Of a DNA stretch of 64,000 bases, positions 53,420 through 64,000 are shown piece after piece. The notes below the pieces were generated by a model. The model did not search any database, was not told where the DNA came from, and saw only the letters and a list, made by a program, of their open reading frames with translations. The first letter of the stretch is position 1. Every line of letters starts with the position of its first letter. This DNA is from Drechmeria coniospora (taxonomy: Eukaryota; Ascomycota; Sordariomycetes; Hypocreales; Ophiocordycipitaceae): positions 2,256,027 through 2,320,026 of the forward strand of contig NC_054390.1 in the NCBI RefSeq assembly GCF_001625195.1. Direction: 5' to 3'. The translations under genes were made by a program, and so were the position numbers.

Positions 53420-55515
53420 TCACTCGTGAAACTGAAGCCGAATGATGGAAAAGAGCATGTTCTGCAGCACATGGAGCATCACCGTCACGCACGTCGGCAG
53501 AAGCTCCGGCCACACGGCCATGTCGAGCTTGCCCTCGAGCCCGACGTCGACGGCAAAGCAGTACCGGATGAGCCCCCGGACGGCGAGGCTGGCCACCAGC
53601 TCGCACGCCCACGTCACCGACGAGGCGCCGAGCGTCAGCCGGAAGTCGTACGGCTCCCCGGCATCGTCAAAGGCAAAGTAGGGGTACACGTCCTTGTTGG
53701 CGCCGTAGTGCAGCACGAGTATGCTGCCGAGGAACGTCGCCATGGACGCGTTCTCGGCGAGGAAGCGGATGAAGACGTTCCGCGTCTGCAGCTTCTGGTA
53801 CGACTCGTAGCTTTGCGTGTTCAGGCCCAGGATGGTGATTACCTTGTGGAAGAGGCGCGTCATCATGAGGGGCGTGAGTATCACGAGGCTCGTCGACGAC
53901 AGGACCTGAAGGATGACGAACTGGGAGGGCGACCGAAGGCGGGCGTACAGAGCACGGACGTACGTCTGGTAGGTCAACATGAAGTAGCTGCGCGAGGAAA
54001 GCATCAGCCAAGGCATTCTTCGTTCCCCCGTCACCCCGCAGGACGATGGATTAACGGCAGAGGCGAGTCGAGGGAGGGCAGGCTTACAGCTTGAAGACCC
54101 AGCTCAGCGGGTAGCTCCCGACTCGCTCGCCCTCGCGGATGCCCAGGACCCAGCCCGTCAGGGCATCGAGCAGATGGACCGTCACGACCCACCCGTACAC
54201 GTACACCACCGTTTCCAGGTTGTTGTGCGGCAGCGTGCGCAGGTATATCTCGGCGTAGGCCTCCCCGATGACGTAGGCCATGAGGCCGACGAAGAGGGCA
54301 ACGCAAAACCACAGGAAGCGGACGAAGCTCGCGGGAAGCCAGGTGCGCTGCAGGGATACGCCCTGCGATCGCCGACCGGCCGCGTCGGCGTGCAGCAGCA
54401 GCAGCCGGGACTCCGGGCCGCCGAAGGAGGCTTGCCGTCGCCGACGGTCTCGGCTCGGGAGAGCGTCCGACTCGCCCGTCCACCACGAGGTCGTGAAGAT
54501 GCGCTGCGTCTCGGACAGCGAGTGGCGCAAGCCCACGTGTCGCTTGTTGGTCATGAGGATGACGAAGGCGATGGCGACGGGCAAGGCCATGATGATGAAG
54601 GTCCACGAGATCCACGCCGTGTTGTGGACCGTGAGCTCGCGCGTGTCGGCGGTAAAGTAGACGGGGATCGGCACGGCGAGGGACACGACGGCAATGAGAG
54701 AGACGGTGAGGGGGAATCCCAGGGACGGCGGCCACCTGTTGGACGAAAGCACCGAGGCGGGGAAAGGGTCAGGCCATGTCATGGGACGCTCGTGGGGGCA
54801 GACCTGATGCTTCTTGGCCACTCACCAGTTCAAGCTGTAGAGGTTGAAGACCTTTGTGATCCAAACCAGAGCCGTCAGGTTGTAGAAGCCGTAGTAGACG
54901 AAGAGGAAGAACCAAAAGTTGACCTGAACCCGGGCCGCTCCGTGGCCGGGCGTCTTGTGATCGTCCAGATCGTCATCGTCCGGCAGCACATACTGCGGGA
55001 AAGGAACGGCACACCAAGCGACAGCCTGGACCGCGGTTAGCCTCGTTGGGAAGACGGCCGCGGGTGAGTGCGAGCGGCGGCAGGCATACCAGGATCGCAG
55101 GCAAGAAAACCAAGAGGCCGTATCGACTCCACCACCGGTCAACTACCCTCTTGACGGCCGTCTGCTTCGGGTGGACCCAGAGGTCCAGCGCCCACCGCCG
55201 CCACAGCCGGCGGCAGAGCGATCTCCCCTCGAAGGCTTCGCCGCCGTCGCCGCCGGCTCCGTCGTCGTCCTCATCGTTCGCCTCGGCCTCGAGCTCGGCG
55301 GCCAGCAGCGCGCCGTATCCGACGTGTACGCTTCCGCGGCCGGGCCCGAGTTGGTCGGCCAGCAAGCCCAGCTGACTGTGACGGCGATGCTTGTCGAGCC
55401 CCAGGCCCAAGCCCGGGCGAGGAGGGACGGCACGGTAGCGGCCGAGCAGAGGCGACGTGTCGGTTGGGCGCGTGCGCGACTCTGTGCCTTGGGTGAACTG
55501 GAAGAAACTCGACAT
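53420..55515 (-). CDS. Conserved fungal polytopic membrane protein
   Basis: Function not recognised. Exons are 55515-55090, 55025-54826, 54735-54088 and 53987-53420 (613 aa). The N-terminus is cytosol-like and ends in a Trp/Arg-rich segment. About eight to nine hydrophobic segments follow, for example LLVFLPAILVAVAWCAVPF, WFFLFVYYGFYNLTALVWI, WISWTFIIMALPVAIAFVIL, FLWFCVALFVGLMAYVIG, GWVVTVHLLDALTGWVLG and TCVTVMLHVLQNMLFSII. Introns are 64, 90 and 100 bp with donors GTATGC, GTGAGT and GTAAGC; branch sites GCTAAC, CTGACC and GCTGAT are visible. Each junction falls inside a continuous hydrophobic or conserved-looking block. The start at 55515 (MSSFFQFTQG) is preferred over the upstream in-frame ATG at 55572. 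Confidence 0.83.
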
Positions 55516-56517
55516 TGGCAATGGGACGTCGGGACGACCGGTCGTCGTCGGTCGGTCGGGGCAGCAGGGCACGTTGCTTTGCCGGTTCGAAGGCTACCGG
55601 GCGAGGAGGCTATGAGGCTACATTCGACGAAATCTCGCCGTCTGCGCACCAAGAGCCAGTTTGTCGTGTTGCCTTGGCCGAGGACGCCGGTCCCATTTCC
55701 ACCGAGGATGATGACGGTGCAGGGGGAATGGAAAGCCTGCATCCAGCGAGCTTCCCTCCCCCCTGGATTGGGGGTTGGCACTCGGAAGGTGCAGGCTGGC
55801 AGATGACCTAACGCGGACCCCTTGCGGTCGGGCGGTGAGCGGTGCACCAGATCCACTTAATATCACCTACGCATGAATAACAATAACAAGCTGAGCTACT
55901 CGGACTCCCAACTACTCGTACGCTCATGATCCCCCATGCACAGCAATTTTTTTAAGATAACTGATGTGCCAATTACTTACTACTACTAGATGTACGGAGT
56001 AGTAAAGTCCGTTCCGGGGGACGGATTCAGCGCGCTGATCAGTATGACAAACAATTCAAACCCCTATCACAGCCGGCGTCAGCTTTGGTAGACTGCGTCA
56101 CCAATCGAGCAAACGCACGATACGCAGTCCTGCTTCGACGCACGAGCACACGGCCAAGCACTGCACGTGTATGCGTGTAGCAAGGCAAGTAATATTTGCA
56201 TGTTACCGACGGGCCTGTTCGCACACACCTATTGCGCGCGAGAGCAGAGAAATGGAGCCTCCACCACCGGCAGGAACCCAGGGATACGACATCGACGGAC
56301 GGCCGCTCCCGTAGCTAATCATGCAATGGACCCAATGATGTGCATGTGTACATCGTCTGACGATGTACGCTTTCAAGATGCCGAATAATGAGCAAGTACA
56401 GTGTCGACCAGCCATGGCTACTCAATCCGCAATCAGCGGTATTGCGAGACGGTCGAATGCGCCTTGTAAATTCATCTCGTCGTCGCATGACGGGCCGAAT
56501 GCCATCCGGTCGGCCCC
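55516..56517. other. Spacer between two minus-strand genes
   Basis: Contains the probable promoter of the membrane-protein gene (55516-55870) and the 3' flank of PEX2. Low-GC DNA with some GTAC words at 55870-56010. No gene is supported. Confidence 0.6.
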
Positions 56518-57858
56518 TCAGTGGGCGGCGGCGGCGCTGCTCGCTCGCGCCTCGTCGGCCGTCTCGTCCTCCAACAGGCCGCCGGCGACGTCGTCGGAAA
56601 AGGCAACCATCTTGACGGAGCTCGTCCTGCGTGCCGCCGTCGTCTCCAACACGTCTCCGTTCCACGGTTTGCACTCCTTGACGTGTTGGCCACAGCGCAA
56701 GCACGTCCAGCCTTCACCCTCCTCTCTTTCCAGCCTCGTTGCGAGACAGACGAAGCAGTAGACGCAGCCGCAGGGGATCGTCTCGTAGGGGTTCGTGACG
56801 TCCGTCTGGGCCGAGCCGACGACGCCGCTCGACGCCGCCGCCGCCGCCATGACCTCCATCTCGGTTGCGGCGGCGTCGTTCTGGTCCTGATAGCAGATGG
56901 CGCAGGTTCTTTCCGGAAGGAATCCGTACTCGCCACCGGCGCCGCTGCCGTCGCCGTCGGGCGCCGTGTTCGTGTTGATCATCTCCTTCGTCTTCCGCCA
57001 CGTCCGGCTCAGCCAGCGGCGCCACCGGTTGATGCCGATGAGCGGTAGGACGAAGAGGAGAAACTCGGTCAGGGCGTGCCAGACGAGCTGTCGGTTCAGG
57101 TACTCAAAGGACACCTCCCGGCTGACCTGGCTCGTCGGGGGCGCGAGCCGCATGCGGAGTATCCGGTCGAGCAAGGTCCGGTATCGGCCCTGGAGGAGGA
57201 AGACGAGGAAGGAGACGAAGGCGGCGGTCGAGTGGAGGGTCGACAGCCTCGACGTCAACCGCGAGAGGAGCCGGACCCTCGGGCTCGGCTGGCCGAGGTG
57301 GTGCTGGCCGTCGACCTGGTCGAGGAGCCAGTCCTCCCACCGGGTCCAAGCGTACTTTCCGAAGACGGTGACGAGGCCGTAGAGCGACTTTTGCACCTTG
57401 GACGGTGCCGCGAGCACGGGCCCGTCCCTCCGAGCATCCGTGTACTTTAGGTTCTGCAGGGCCGCGCCGTAGGTCGCATTGTGGTCCCAGATGGTGAGCT
57501 TGAAGATGACGGCACGCAGCGCCAGGACGATCTCGGACGACCAGTCGTCCGAGAGGTGGCCGTCGGCAAAGTACTTGAAGGCATCGCCGACCTGAGCCTT
57601 GAGCAGGTCGACAAGCTCCTCGTCGAGCAGCTCGGCGTCGACCTGGGAGACGCGAAAGGCCGGGCGGGTGCCTTGGCGGGAGGAGACGGCCTCCCAGCCG
57701 TAGGCGAGCCTGCTGAGGGGGAAGGGTAAGCGCCGAAGCTGGGCGCCGGCGGCCGAGGCGGAGCGTTGAGCGGCGACGCGAGCGGCTTCCTGGGTCTCGC
57801 GGGACTGACGACGGGCAACGACGCGTTGCTGCGCAAGGATGAAGCTGGAGTCGGTCAT
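56518..57858 (-). CDS. pex2: Peroxisome biogenesis factor 2 (peroxin Pex2, RING)
   Basis: Pex2 with Pex10 and Pex12 forms the peroxisomal RING ubiquitin ligase that recycles the import receptor Pex5. The 446-residue frame has no intron. The N-terminal Pex2/Pex12 domain has VSQVDAELLDEELVDLLKAQ, LALRAVIFKLTIWDHNATYG and GKYAWTRWEDWLLDQ, with hydrophobic segments such as STAAFVSFLVFLLQGRYRTL and WHALTEFLLFVLPLIGI. The C-terminal RING has CAICYQDQ, then IPCGCVYCFVCLATRL and WTCLRCGQHVKECKPWN, with an alanine-rich insert between the first and second metal-binding pairs. Length is within the family's usual range. The start 57858 (MTDSSFILAQQRVVARRQ) is the first ATG. Confidence 0.93.
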   Translation of the reverse strand: MTDSSFILAQQRVVARRQSRETQEAARVAAQRSASAAGAQLRRLPFPLSRLAYGWEAVSSRQGTRPAFRVSQVDAELLDEELVDLLKAQVGDAFKYFADGHLSDDWSSEIVLALRAVIFKLTIWDHNATYGAALQNLKYTDARRDGPVLAAPSKVQKSLYGLVTVFGKYAWTRWEDWLLDQVDGQHHLGQPSPRVRLLSRLTSRLSTLHSTAAFVSFLVFLLQGRYRTLLDRILRMRLAPPTSQVSREVSFEYLNRQLVWHALTEFLLFVLPLIGINRWRRWLSRTWRKTKEMINTNTAPDGDGSGAGGEYGFLPERTCAICYQDQNDAAATEMEVMAAAAASSGVVGSAQTDVTNPYETIPCGCVYCFVCLATRLEREEGEGWTCLRCGQHVKECKPWNGDVLETTAARRTSSVKMVAFSDDVAGGLLEDETADEARASSAAAAH

Positions 57859-58962
57859 TTATTTCTTCCTTTACTGTGCGACCGCTTCATCGAGGCTCGG
57901 ATCGTGGAAGCAAGGGTCGGGTGGGATCTCGTCGGCCTTGAGCCGAGACGAGATTGAGTGAATGACGAATATATCGATGGATTGTGCCGTTGTCTGGTTA
58001 AACAGCATGCTGGCAATATCAATCAGCGACGCCCATCACGAGCTTGAGCCGAGGCTTCTGCCGCTAGTACAACAAGGAGACGACTATCTACCATTCAAGT
58101 ACCGAGTACTCTGTACGGCACTGTAATCACTACCTACAAGTAGGTACATGTGTGTACGGAGTACTTACTTGGAGTTGTCCTTGAATTATGTACATGTAAT
58201 ACTCCGTACATACTCCGTACTCCGTACTGTTAGTAAGCAACTTCCTTACCTTACCATCCGTACCACTGTACTTAAGTACTTAGTACTTGGTGTTCTCGGT
58301 ATCACGGTGTCCAGTACCGTAGCTGGCTCGGGGCGTCAGATATTCCGGTCTGCGACTTCACACCACACATCACACCATGCCAACTTTATCTGTTGCACCC
58401 TGCCGGTGAGAGGTTGCCTTGAAGTCATCACGTCTGATTTGAGCGGTGGCTCGAGAAGATGGGCGAATGGTGGAAGGCATAACCGTGTAATAAATGTCTC
58501 GTCAAAAATACTGCGAAGCAGTACTATCTTGTCGTTCACAACCGCAGCAGAATATCCCCTCTGCGAATCGTCGACATCTACTTATACTCGCGTGCCCAAG
58601 ATGCCCGCGAACTCACTTATCTGGGCTGTCGAATTTGCTACACCGCGTGTACATGTCATGCTTCGAGTGGCTGCTCACCTCGTACGTGCATTGTACTGTA
58701 CTCGTAGGTTTTCTCAAGTACTAAGACGCCTCCGCAGACGGCTGACTTTGCCGGAATGCCGCACTCCTCTGTCCCGTGCAAGTACTTACTTTGGTGCACA
58801 CAGGCAAATGTCGGCCATTCATTCAGTCACTCTATGCATACATGCAAGAAAGGAGGAGTCTAAAAGTAATACAACCAAGTATTTCGGACGTGAATACGAA
58901 GTAACAACACAAGTAAATTGGACAGTCTCCGCGGGCGCTGCACGTCAAGCAAGTACATGCAA

Positions 58963-58980
58963 GTACGGAGTACTCCGTAC
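58963..58980. repeat. 18-bp palindrome, copy 3
   Basis: GTACGGAGTACTCCGTAC, identical to 36512-36529 and 36578-36595. Confidence 0.95.
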
Positions 58981-61289
58981 GGAGCACGCGATTATGGAAT
59001 GATGCGGAGTACTCCGTACTTGCGCATACACGTGGATGTAACGACGCAGAGAAAGACCCCATCCGAGTTGGATTTTTTTCCCGCACGGGAGGATATTTGT
59101 TCATCAATCAGCCCAGCTCCAGGAGCGTTATCGTTGAGGAAAGCCCCCAAAAAACATTGCTTCATCCGAGCGGCTCAACGCTTCCTTCTTCCGGAGCAAT
59201 AACTACTTGTAGTCTACTTGTACACATTCACCTATGTACAATGATATATTTAAGTGTACGTAAAACCGGACGCTTTAGGTTTGAAGAGAATCATGGACGC
59301 GAACTTGCCGCCAAACAAACGCGGTTACACGAGCGCAATTACGAGGACATCCGCTTTCACTTACGTATAGAGAAGTGCTGACTATTACGGACTGTGCTCA
59401 CTTTTACCCCAATAGGAGTAGGGGTATGCACTCTACTGTATCTCCGTGGCAGCATGCGAATGAATCAGGCCGGGCCAGGGCCAAGGTGGTGGCACTTGAG
59501 GGGAGGATGGGCCCACCAGCTGCGAGTGATAGCACAGTAGTATTACTACTGCACATGTATGGAGTACAGCGCAGGCACGTCGCATACTTAAGTACAGTAT
59601 ATTAACATGTAAGTACTTACGGAGTACATGCCAGTAATACTTACTTACTTGCACAAGTCCGCAAACGAGAATTAATGTTAAATATTACGGAGCACTTGTA
59701 CTGTGTACATGAAGTACATGTAAGTAATACTTGAACACAGACAACTAGGTGTACATGTACTCCGTGCTATACTTATATGTGCTTGCTAAAAGTAAGTACT
59801 TACTGAAGTATTTGTTGCTTGCACTAAGTGCAGTAGGTGTACTCCGTAGTGTACTTCGTTCCTTGGTTATGAAGTGGACAAGCGCTCTTGTATTACTCGT
59901 ATTATCCAAGAACACCTCCTGTACTTAGACACCTGCTGTACGAATTATTTGCGTATAGGTACATGCACGGAGTACTACTGGTACGTACGTACGATGGAGG
60001 TTCATAGTACGAGCGCTGGTATTCTTGGAAACAGACATCACACAAGCATCTGTGAATCACGGCAGTACGTACTGCTCGTATTCGTACCTGCGCATTCATC
60101 GTGCATCGTATGCAGGGCGACAAACTTCGGGGGGATGCAGAAGCCGAAAGATTCTGATCGATGAGAAGGATTACAATGCTTGAGATATAGGGCGGCGTAG
60201 ATCGAGGCGATGGCTTTAATTCGCTGGAGGTCCGGCTGACCGGGAGCAAGCAGGGACGCTAGACCTCCGGCGAGAAGCAAAGGCTGACAAGAACCCTTCT
60301 GTGTGATTCCGTTTCCACTGTGTTGCTGCACAAGTACTTACAACTAAGTACATGCACTTGCGGTACTGTATTGCCTGCTCAGCGCAACAGGGAGGTGTGC
60401 TAGGCCCCAAGGCCTGCTCGTGTAAGGAGCACAGTAATACAGTGCAGGTAACCACTGACCTGGGTAATATGTAGGCTACGCTAATGGATGCCACTGCTGG
60501 CACGGCGGGAGTGTTTTGGTCAGCACGGCAGCGCCGGGCTTGCGGAGCGAGAAAACGACGGTCAGAGGCACTGGCGTGGTGGTGGTACTTGGAACAATGG
60601 GGCGATTCCGGGCAGGTTAGCCGGTCTCCTTCTGTAAAATGAGGTAGATCCACAAGGTCGAGGTTTCGCTTTCGCCGAGTCAGGATGCTGCCGCGGCGTC
60701 GGGCTGGCAGCTCATGGATGGATGGCAGCAGCCGAAGCGGATGCCCTGGTACTATTGACGCCGGCGATTGGTTCGCGCGGCCTGCTGGAGGGATTACTTG
60801 CACTAGGGCGTGAATCAGCAAGGACGCAAAGTCATGTAATATACCTACATGTGCGAGTAGGTCCTTGGGATATTAGGACTCTACTTACTTGCAAGCACGG
60901 CGCCTTTGGTACTTATGGTCTAGACTCGAGCCACAGCTCGACTTGGCCATCCTTTACCCGGGATGCAACAACTTGGTGATTTGGTGCTGATGTTCTCAAG
61001 TACTCCGTAGACGGTTCGGCATTGCTGGTTGGTCAGCCCTTCCACATTCAGCCTTTTCTGCGCCAGGATGCACCGTGCACAATTAGTGCATTCCTGTTCG
61101 GCAAGTTCAGGTACGGAGTCCCCCCGTACCTGCCTCAGAATAATGTGCCGAACAGGAAATCGTTAATAATAGTACCTGAGTGCGGAGTATTTGACAGACC
61201 TGCAAATGAGTGCATGTAAGTACATGTACTCCGTACTTATGTACTTGTAGTGACGTGCGCAGGGCCCGATACGGTACCACAGCAATGAA

Positions 61290-61305
61290 TACGGAGTACT
61301 CCGTA
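61290..61305. repeat. 16-bp palindrome of the same family
   Basis: TACGGAGTACTCCGTA is self-complementary and is the core of the 18-bp palindromes listed above. Confidence 0.94.
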
Positions 61306-63534
61306 GAATGAATAGGGTTGTACTTACGGTACTTGCACGTGTACTGAATACAGGTGCAAGTACATGTACATGTCGCCTGCAGGTTCGACGTACTTACTCC
61401 GCCCAGTCCACAGGCCGCGGTGATCCATAATGACAGATGCACGTTGCAATACAACCAATCCGCGCCGATGCACTCGTGCTCAACTCGTACTCTTCCAGAG
61501 TCCTCGTACTCGTATGCGCCCAGAGAATTCCAGCTCTTTCTCCGTGAAAAATGCTCGTATGATTCATATACCGACAACAGTACAGTGATGCCGTGCTCGT
61601 ACGCGACAAGCGGACAGAGCTGCACAAAAATGTGTACGTGGCAGAACTAAGGAATTACACTGGACCGAAGCGTACTATGTACATGTACACCGACGAGGAC
61701 GCCTTCCGGTGCCTGAGGCATTTGTAGCCGGCCTCCTTCCTCCGTCTGAAGTACTGTAATTAAGTACAAGCAAATACTTGTAAGTACTACACTTCGGAGT
61801 ACGGAGTACTTGTGCTATAGTTAGTTGTGGTATAGGGTAGGCATGGTGTATGACTATTCCAAATGCTGTACTCCGTACAGTAAGTGTAGGTTTACAGTAT
61901 TACGGAGTACTTAAGTACATGAAAGTATTTTCATACTATTGTAGGTATTGGAAGACATTGATACTTCGAATAATACTGTACTGTATTGTAGAGAGAGGTA
62001 GCAACCCAAAGCGGCCGCCTTTCCATTCGCCGAATCGCTACGAAGTACTGTATTAATACTTTGTACGGTACTCCGTACGTACTGTGCATGTACTTGTATG
62101 TGCCTGTATGTGCTGTACCAAGATTCGGGCCAGCCTTAAAGTCCGTGCATGTGCATGCAAAGATAATCAGCCCGTAATTTAGTGTACTGTACTTGTGCTG
62201 TACATTGAACTTGTACGGTAGCCAACCCGGTGGCTCCTCATTCGGCACTTTAACTAAAGTACTTTGTAAGTACATGTCCTCCGTACAGCACACCCAGGGC
62301 GTTCTTTTGGCAGATCCTTTCCTCCGAATCTCGGTGCAGGCACAAGTCAGTACACGTACGGATAGTACCAAGATGGCTGGGCCAGACATTGAATAGTTCG
62401 GTAGCCAACCCCATTGCCTCCTCTCCAATACTACCTGGACCCTGGAGTTGAGAACGATGGCTTTCGCAAGTTTGCTATCAACTAGTGCAGTCCTGAAAAT
62501 CAAGCCTTCTAAGTACGACTTCTTCATCTCCTCGCACAAGATGTATGTACTGTATGTACGTATTTGTACTGTACAAGTACAGCATTGATATGCACGTCTG
62601 GTGAAGCATTGTAAGTACTTGTGCTACGGTATATATACAGTACTTACATACACCTACGTACTGTACAGCACACACAACGATACGCAACGCGCACAAAGTG
62701 ATACTTGCACTCACTCCCGTCTGGAGAAAGCGGAGCCGGGGAGCCGGTCAATATCGCGGCATCTGGATGTGGGTTTGGTGTACTTGATGGCTGGAAATGA
62801 AAAAAAAAACAAAAAACCCCCGTCTACTATACGTTTGCGAGTAAGTATAAGTATGAGGGAGACGCAAGCGCTCGCAGAGTGTGCGTGAGAATGATCCTTG
62901 CTGTAAGTAGATTGTGGCACAAGACTACTTAGGTTGATGAGTAGTAATACTTGTTCGGTATGGAATCGTCTGCGCCGAATGGTGGGAAACTAGTTGTACA
63001 TCTACATGTGCTATTACTGCACATGCAAGTGCAAGTACTTATTGTCAGTAGGTGGGAATCGGGAGTCGATCTAATTAATGTACATGCACAAGTTGAGCAC
63101 TCGTTTTCGTCCATGCACTTACTTACCAAGTATTACTGTACTGTACACATGCAAGTGCAGTAATACTTACTTGAACTCCATCTCGCCACTCACTGCAAGT
63201 ATTACTAGTACTTACATGTGCATGTAAGTAATAACACTGGTAGGAGTAACTTTGACAAACTTGGCAATACCTCCAGTCGGGTGCTACCTAATGTGTGCTC
63301 CGTACTGCTCCGTACATTGAAGTACCAAGTACAAGTACATGGACCCCTGCTGCGGCTTCCGGATTCGTTGTGAATGAAACTATTACGTACAGAGCACATT
63401 ATCTCCGATGGAGAATTCAATACGGGCTGCTCCGTACTCCGTCCGTATTGCCCATGTTACCAGCCTACCGTCACCCCTAGCCTCCAACACACCTGGTACC
63501 TGCAGTGTGCGAGTACGAGTAAGTTCCGAACTCT

Positions 63535-63559
63535 GTACGGAGTACGGAGTACGGAGTAC
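63535..63559. repeat. Triple tandem of GTACGGA units, second copy
   Basis: Identical over 25 bp to 36061-36085; flanks are unrelated. Confidence 0.95.
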
Positions 63560-64000
63560 TAGGGACCCATATTCAAGCTGGTGCTTGTACTTACATGTAC
63601 CCGTAGGGATCAGTGGCACCAGTGCACAGGCCAGTTAGTTACTGTACGGAGTACTTCAGCACTTGTATTGTATACATGTACTGTACATGTACAACTAGGT
63701 ACTTATGCTTAGTACGAGCCCATGTGGGCATGCTTGTAATTTCATGTTAGTGCTCCGTACTTGAGTAAGTGCAATACTTACATGTACACACCACACCGAT
63801 GATCGGAGTACTTGCATGCAAATTGCAGTCCTTCACGTAAGTATAATTGGTTACCATACTGTACTCCGCCGTCGTCCTGGTGAATGGGCCCAAAACGACA
63901 TCGTGTGCAGATAACAAACATTTGGCCGATGTTATTATGGCCAAGAACATGCTGGCTCGTGGTCAAGCCCCATAACCGTACCCGTACAGGGATGATCGAA

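Larger units (their letters stand above)
57859..64000. other. 6.1-kb gene-free, palindrome-rich right end
   Basis: No supportable gene in six frames; the longest frame (58148-59002) is full of GTAC-derived words and has no domain. The DNA is low in GC and dense in TACTCCGTAC, GTACATGTAC and ACTTAC/GTAAGT words, especially at 58080-58310, 58960-59040, 59560-59990 and 61200-64000. It may approach a subtelomere or other gene-poor region. No telomere repeat (TTAGGG) array and no transposon ORF were seen. Confidence 0.65.

Noticed and set aside
58148..59002. 284-codon plus-strand frame
   Set aside because: Built largely from GTAC-type repeats, with no domain, poor codon pattern and no splice-supported context.
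1..64000. Secondary-metabolite cluster, transposon, CRISPR array or telomere
   Set aside because: No polyketide/peptide synthase, transposase, reverse transcriptase, spaced direct repeats or TTAGGG array was found.

Overview
The window looks like nuclear DNA of a filamentous ascomycete, most likely a sordariomycete and probably in the order Hypocreales. The gene products belong to fungal or eukaryotic families: Dsk2, Npr2, mitochondrial TyrRS, Sdh4, Bta1, Ada3/Ngg1, HET-C, EDEM-type mannosidase and Pex2. Introns are mostly 50-140 bp, with GTRNGN donors, RCTRAC-like branch sites (usually GCTGAC or GCTAAC) and YAG acceptors. Coding GC is high. The order-level placement is inference from protein likeness; no search could be run.

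Left part (1-18 kb) is ordinary, fairly dense housekeeping DNA. It holds DSK2 (-, cut by the window edge), NPR2 (+) convergent with mitochondrial tyrosyl-tRNA synthetase (-), SDH4 (+) convergent with the betaine-lipid synthase BTA1 (-), and the SAGA subunit NGG1/ADA3 (+) convergent with an HMG-box protein (-) that has an unusually long first intron.

Middle part (18-33 kb) holds HET-C (+), isolated between gene-free blocks of about 4.7 and 4.8 kb, then a PA-TM-RING type membrane protein (+). From 33 to 58 kb come a conserved two-TM protein whose frame is broken by one in-frame TAG, a VIT/vWA protein (-), a ten-exon protein with a HeLo/STAND-like N-terminus (+), an EDEM-type GH47 mannosidase (+), APRT (-), a possible small secreted protein (-), a polytopic membrane protein (-) and PEX2 (-). 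The last 6.1 kb has no supportable gene.

The genes do not form a single pathway. Themes are protein quality control (Dsk2, EDEM, RING protein), mitochondria and peroxisomes (TyrRS, Sdh4, Pex2), nutrient signalling and chromatin (Npr2, Ngg1, HMG box) and self/non-self or stress proteins (HET-C, STAND-like protein).

The two most unusual signals are (a) the in-frame TAG at 34113-34115, read in a Trp-compatible context inside a predicted hairpin loop, a candidate for the stop-correcting A-to-I mRNA editing known from sordariomycete fruiting bodies, and (b) a dense vocabulary of short palindromic words built from GTAC (for example TACTCCGTAC) that fills intergenic DNA and is rare in exons. No tRNA, rRNA, transposon ORF, CRISPR array or telomere repeat was recognised.
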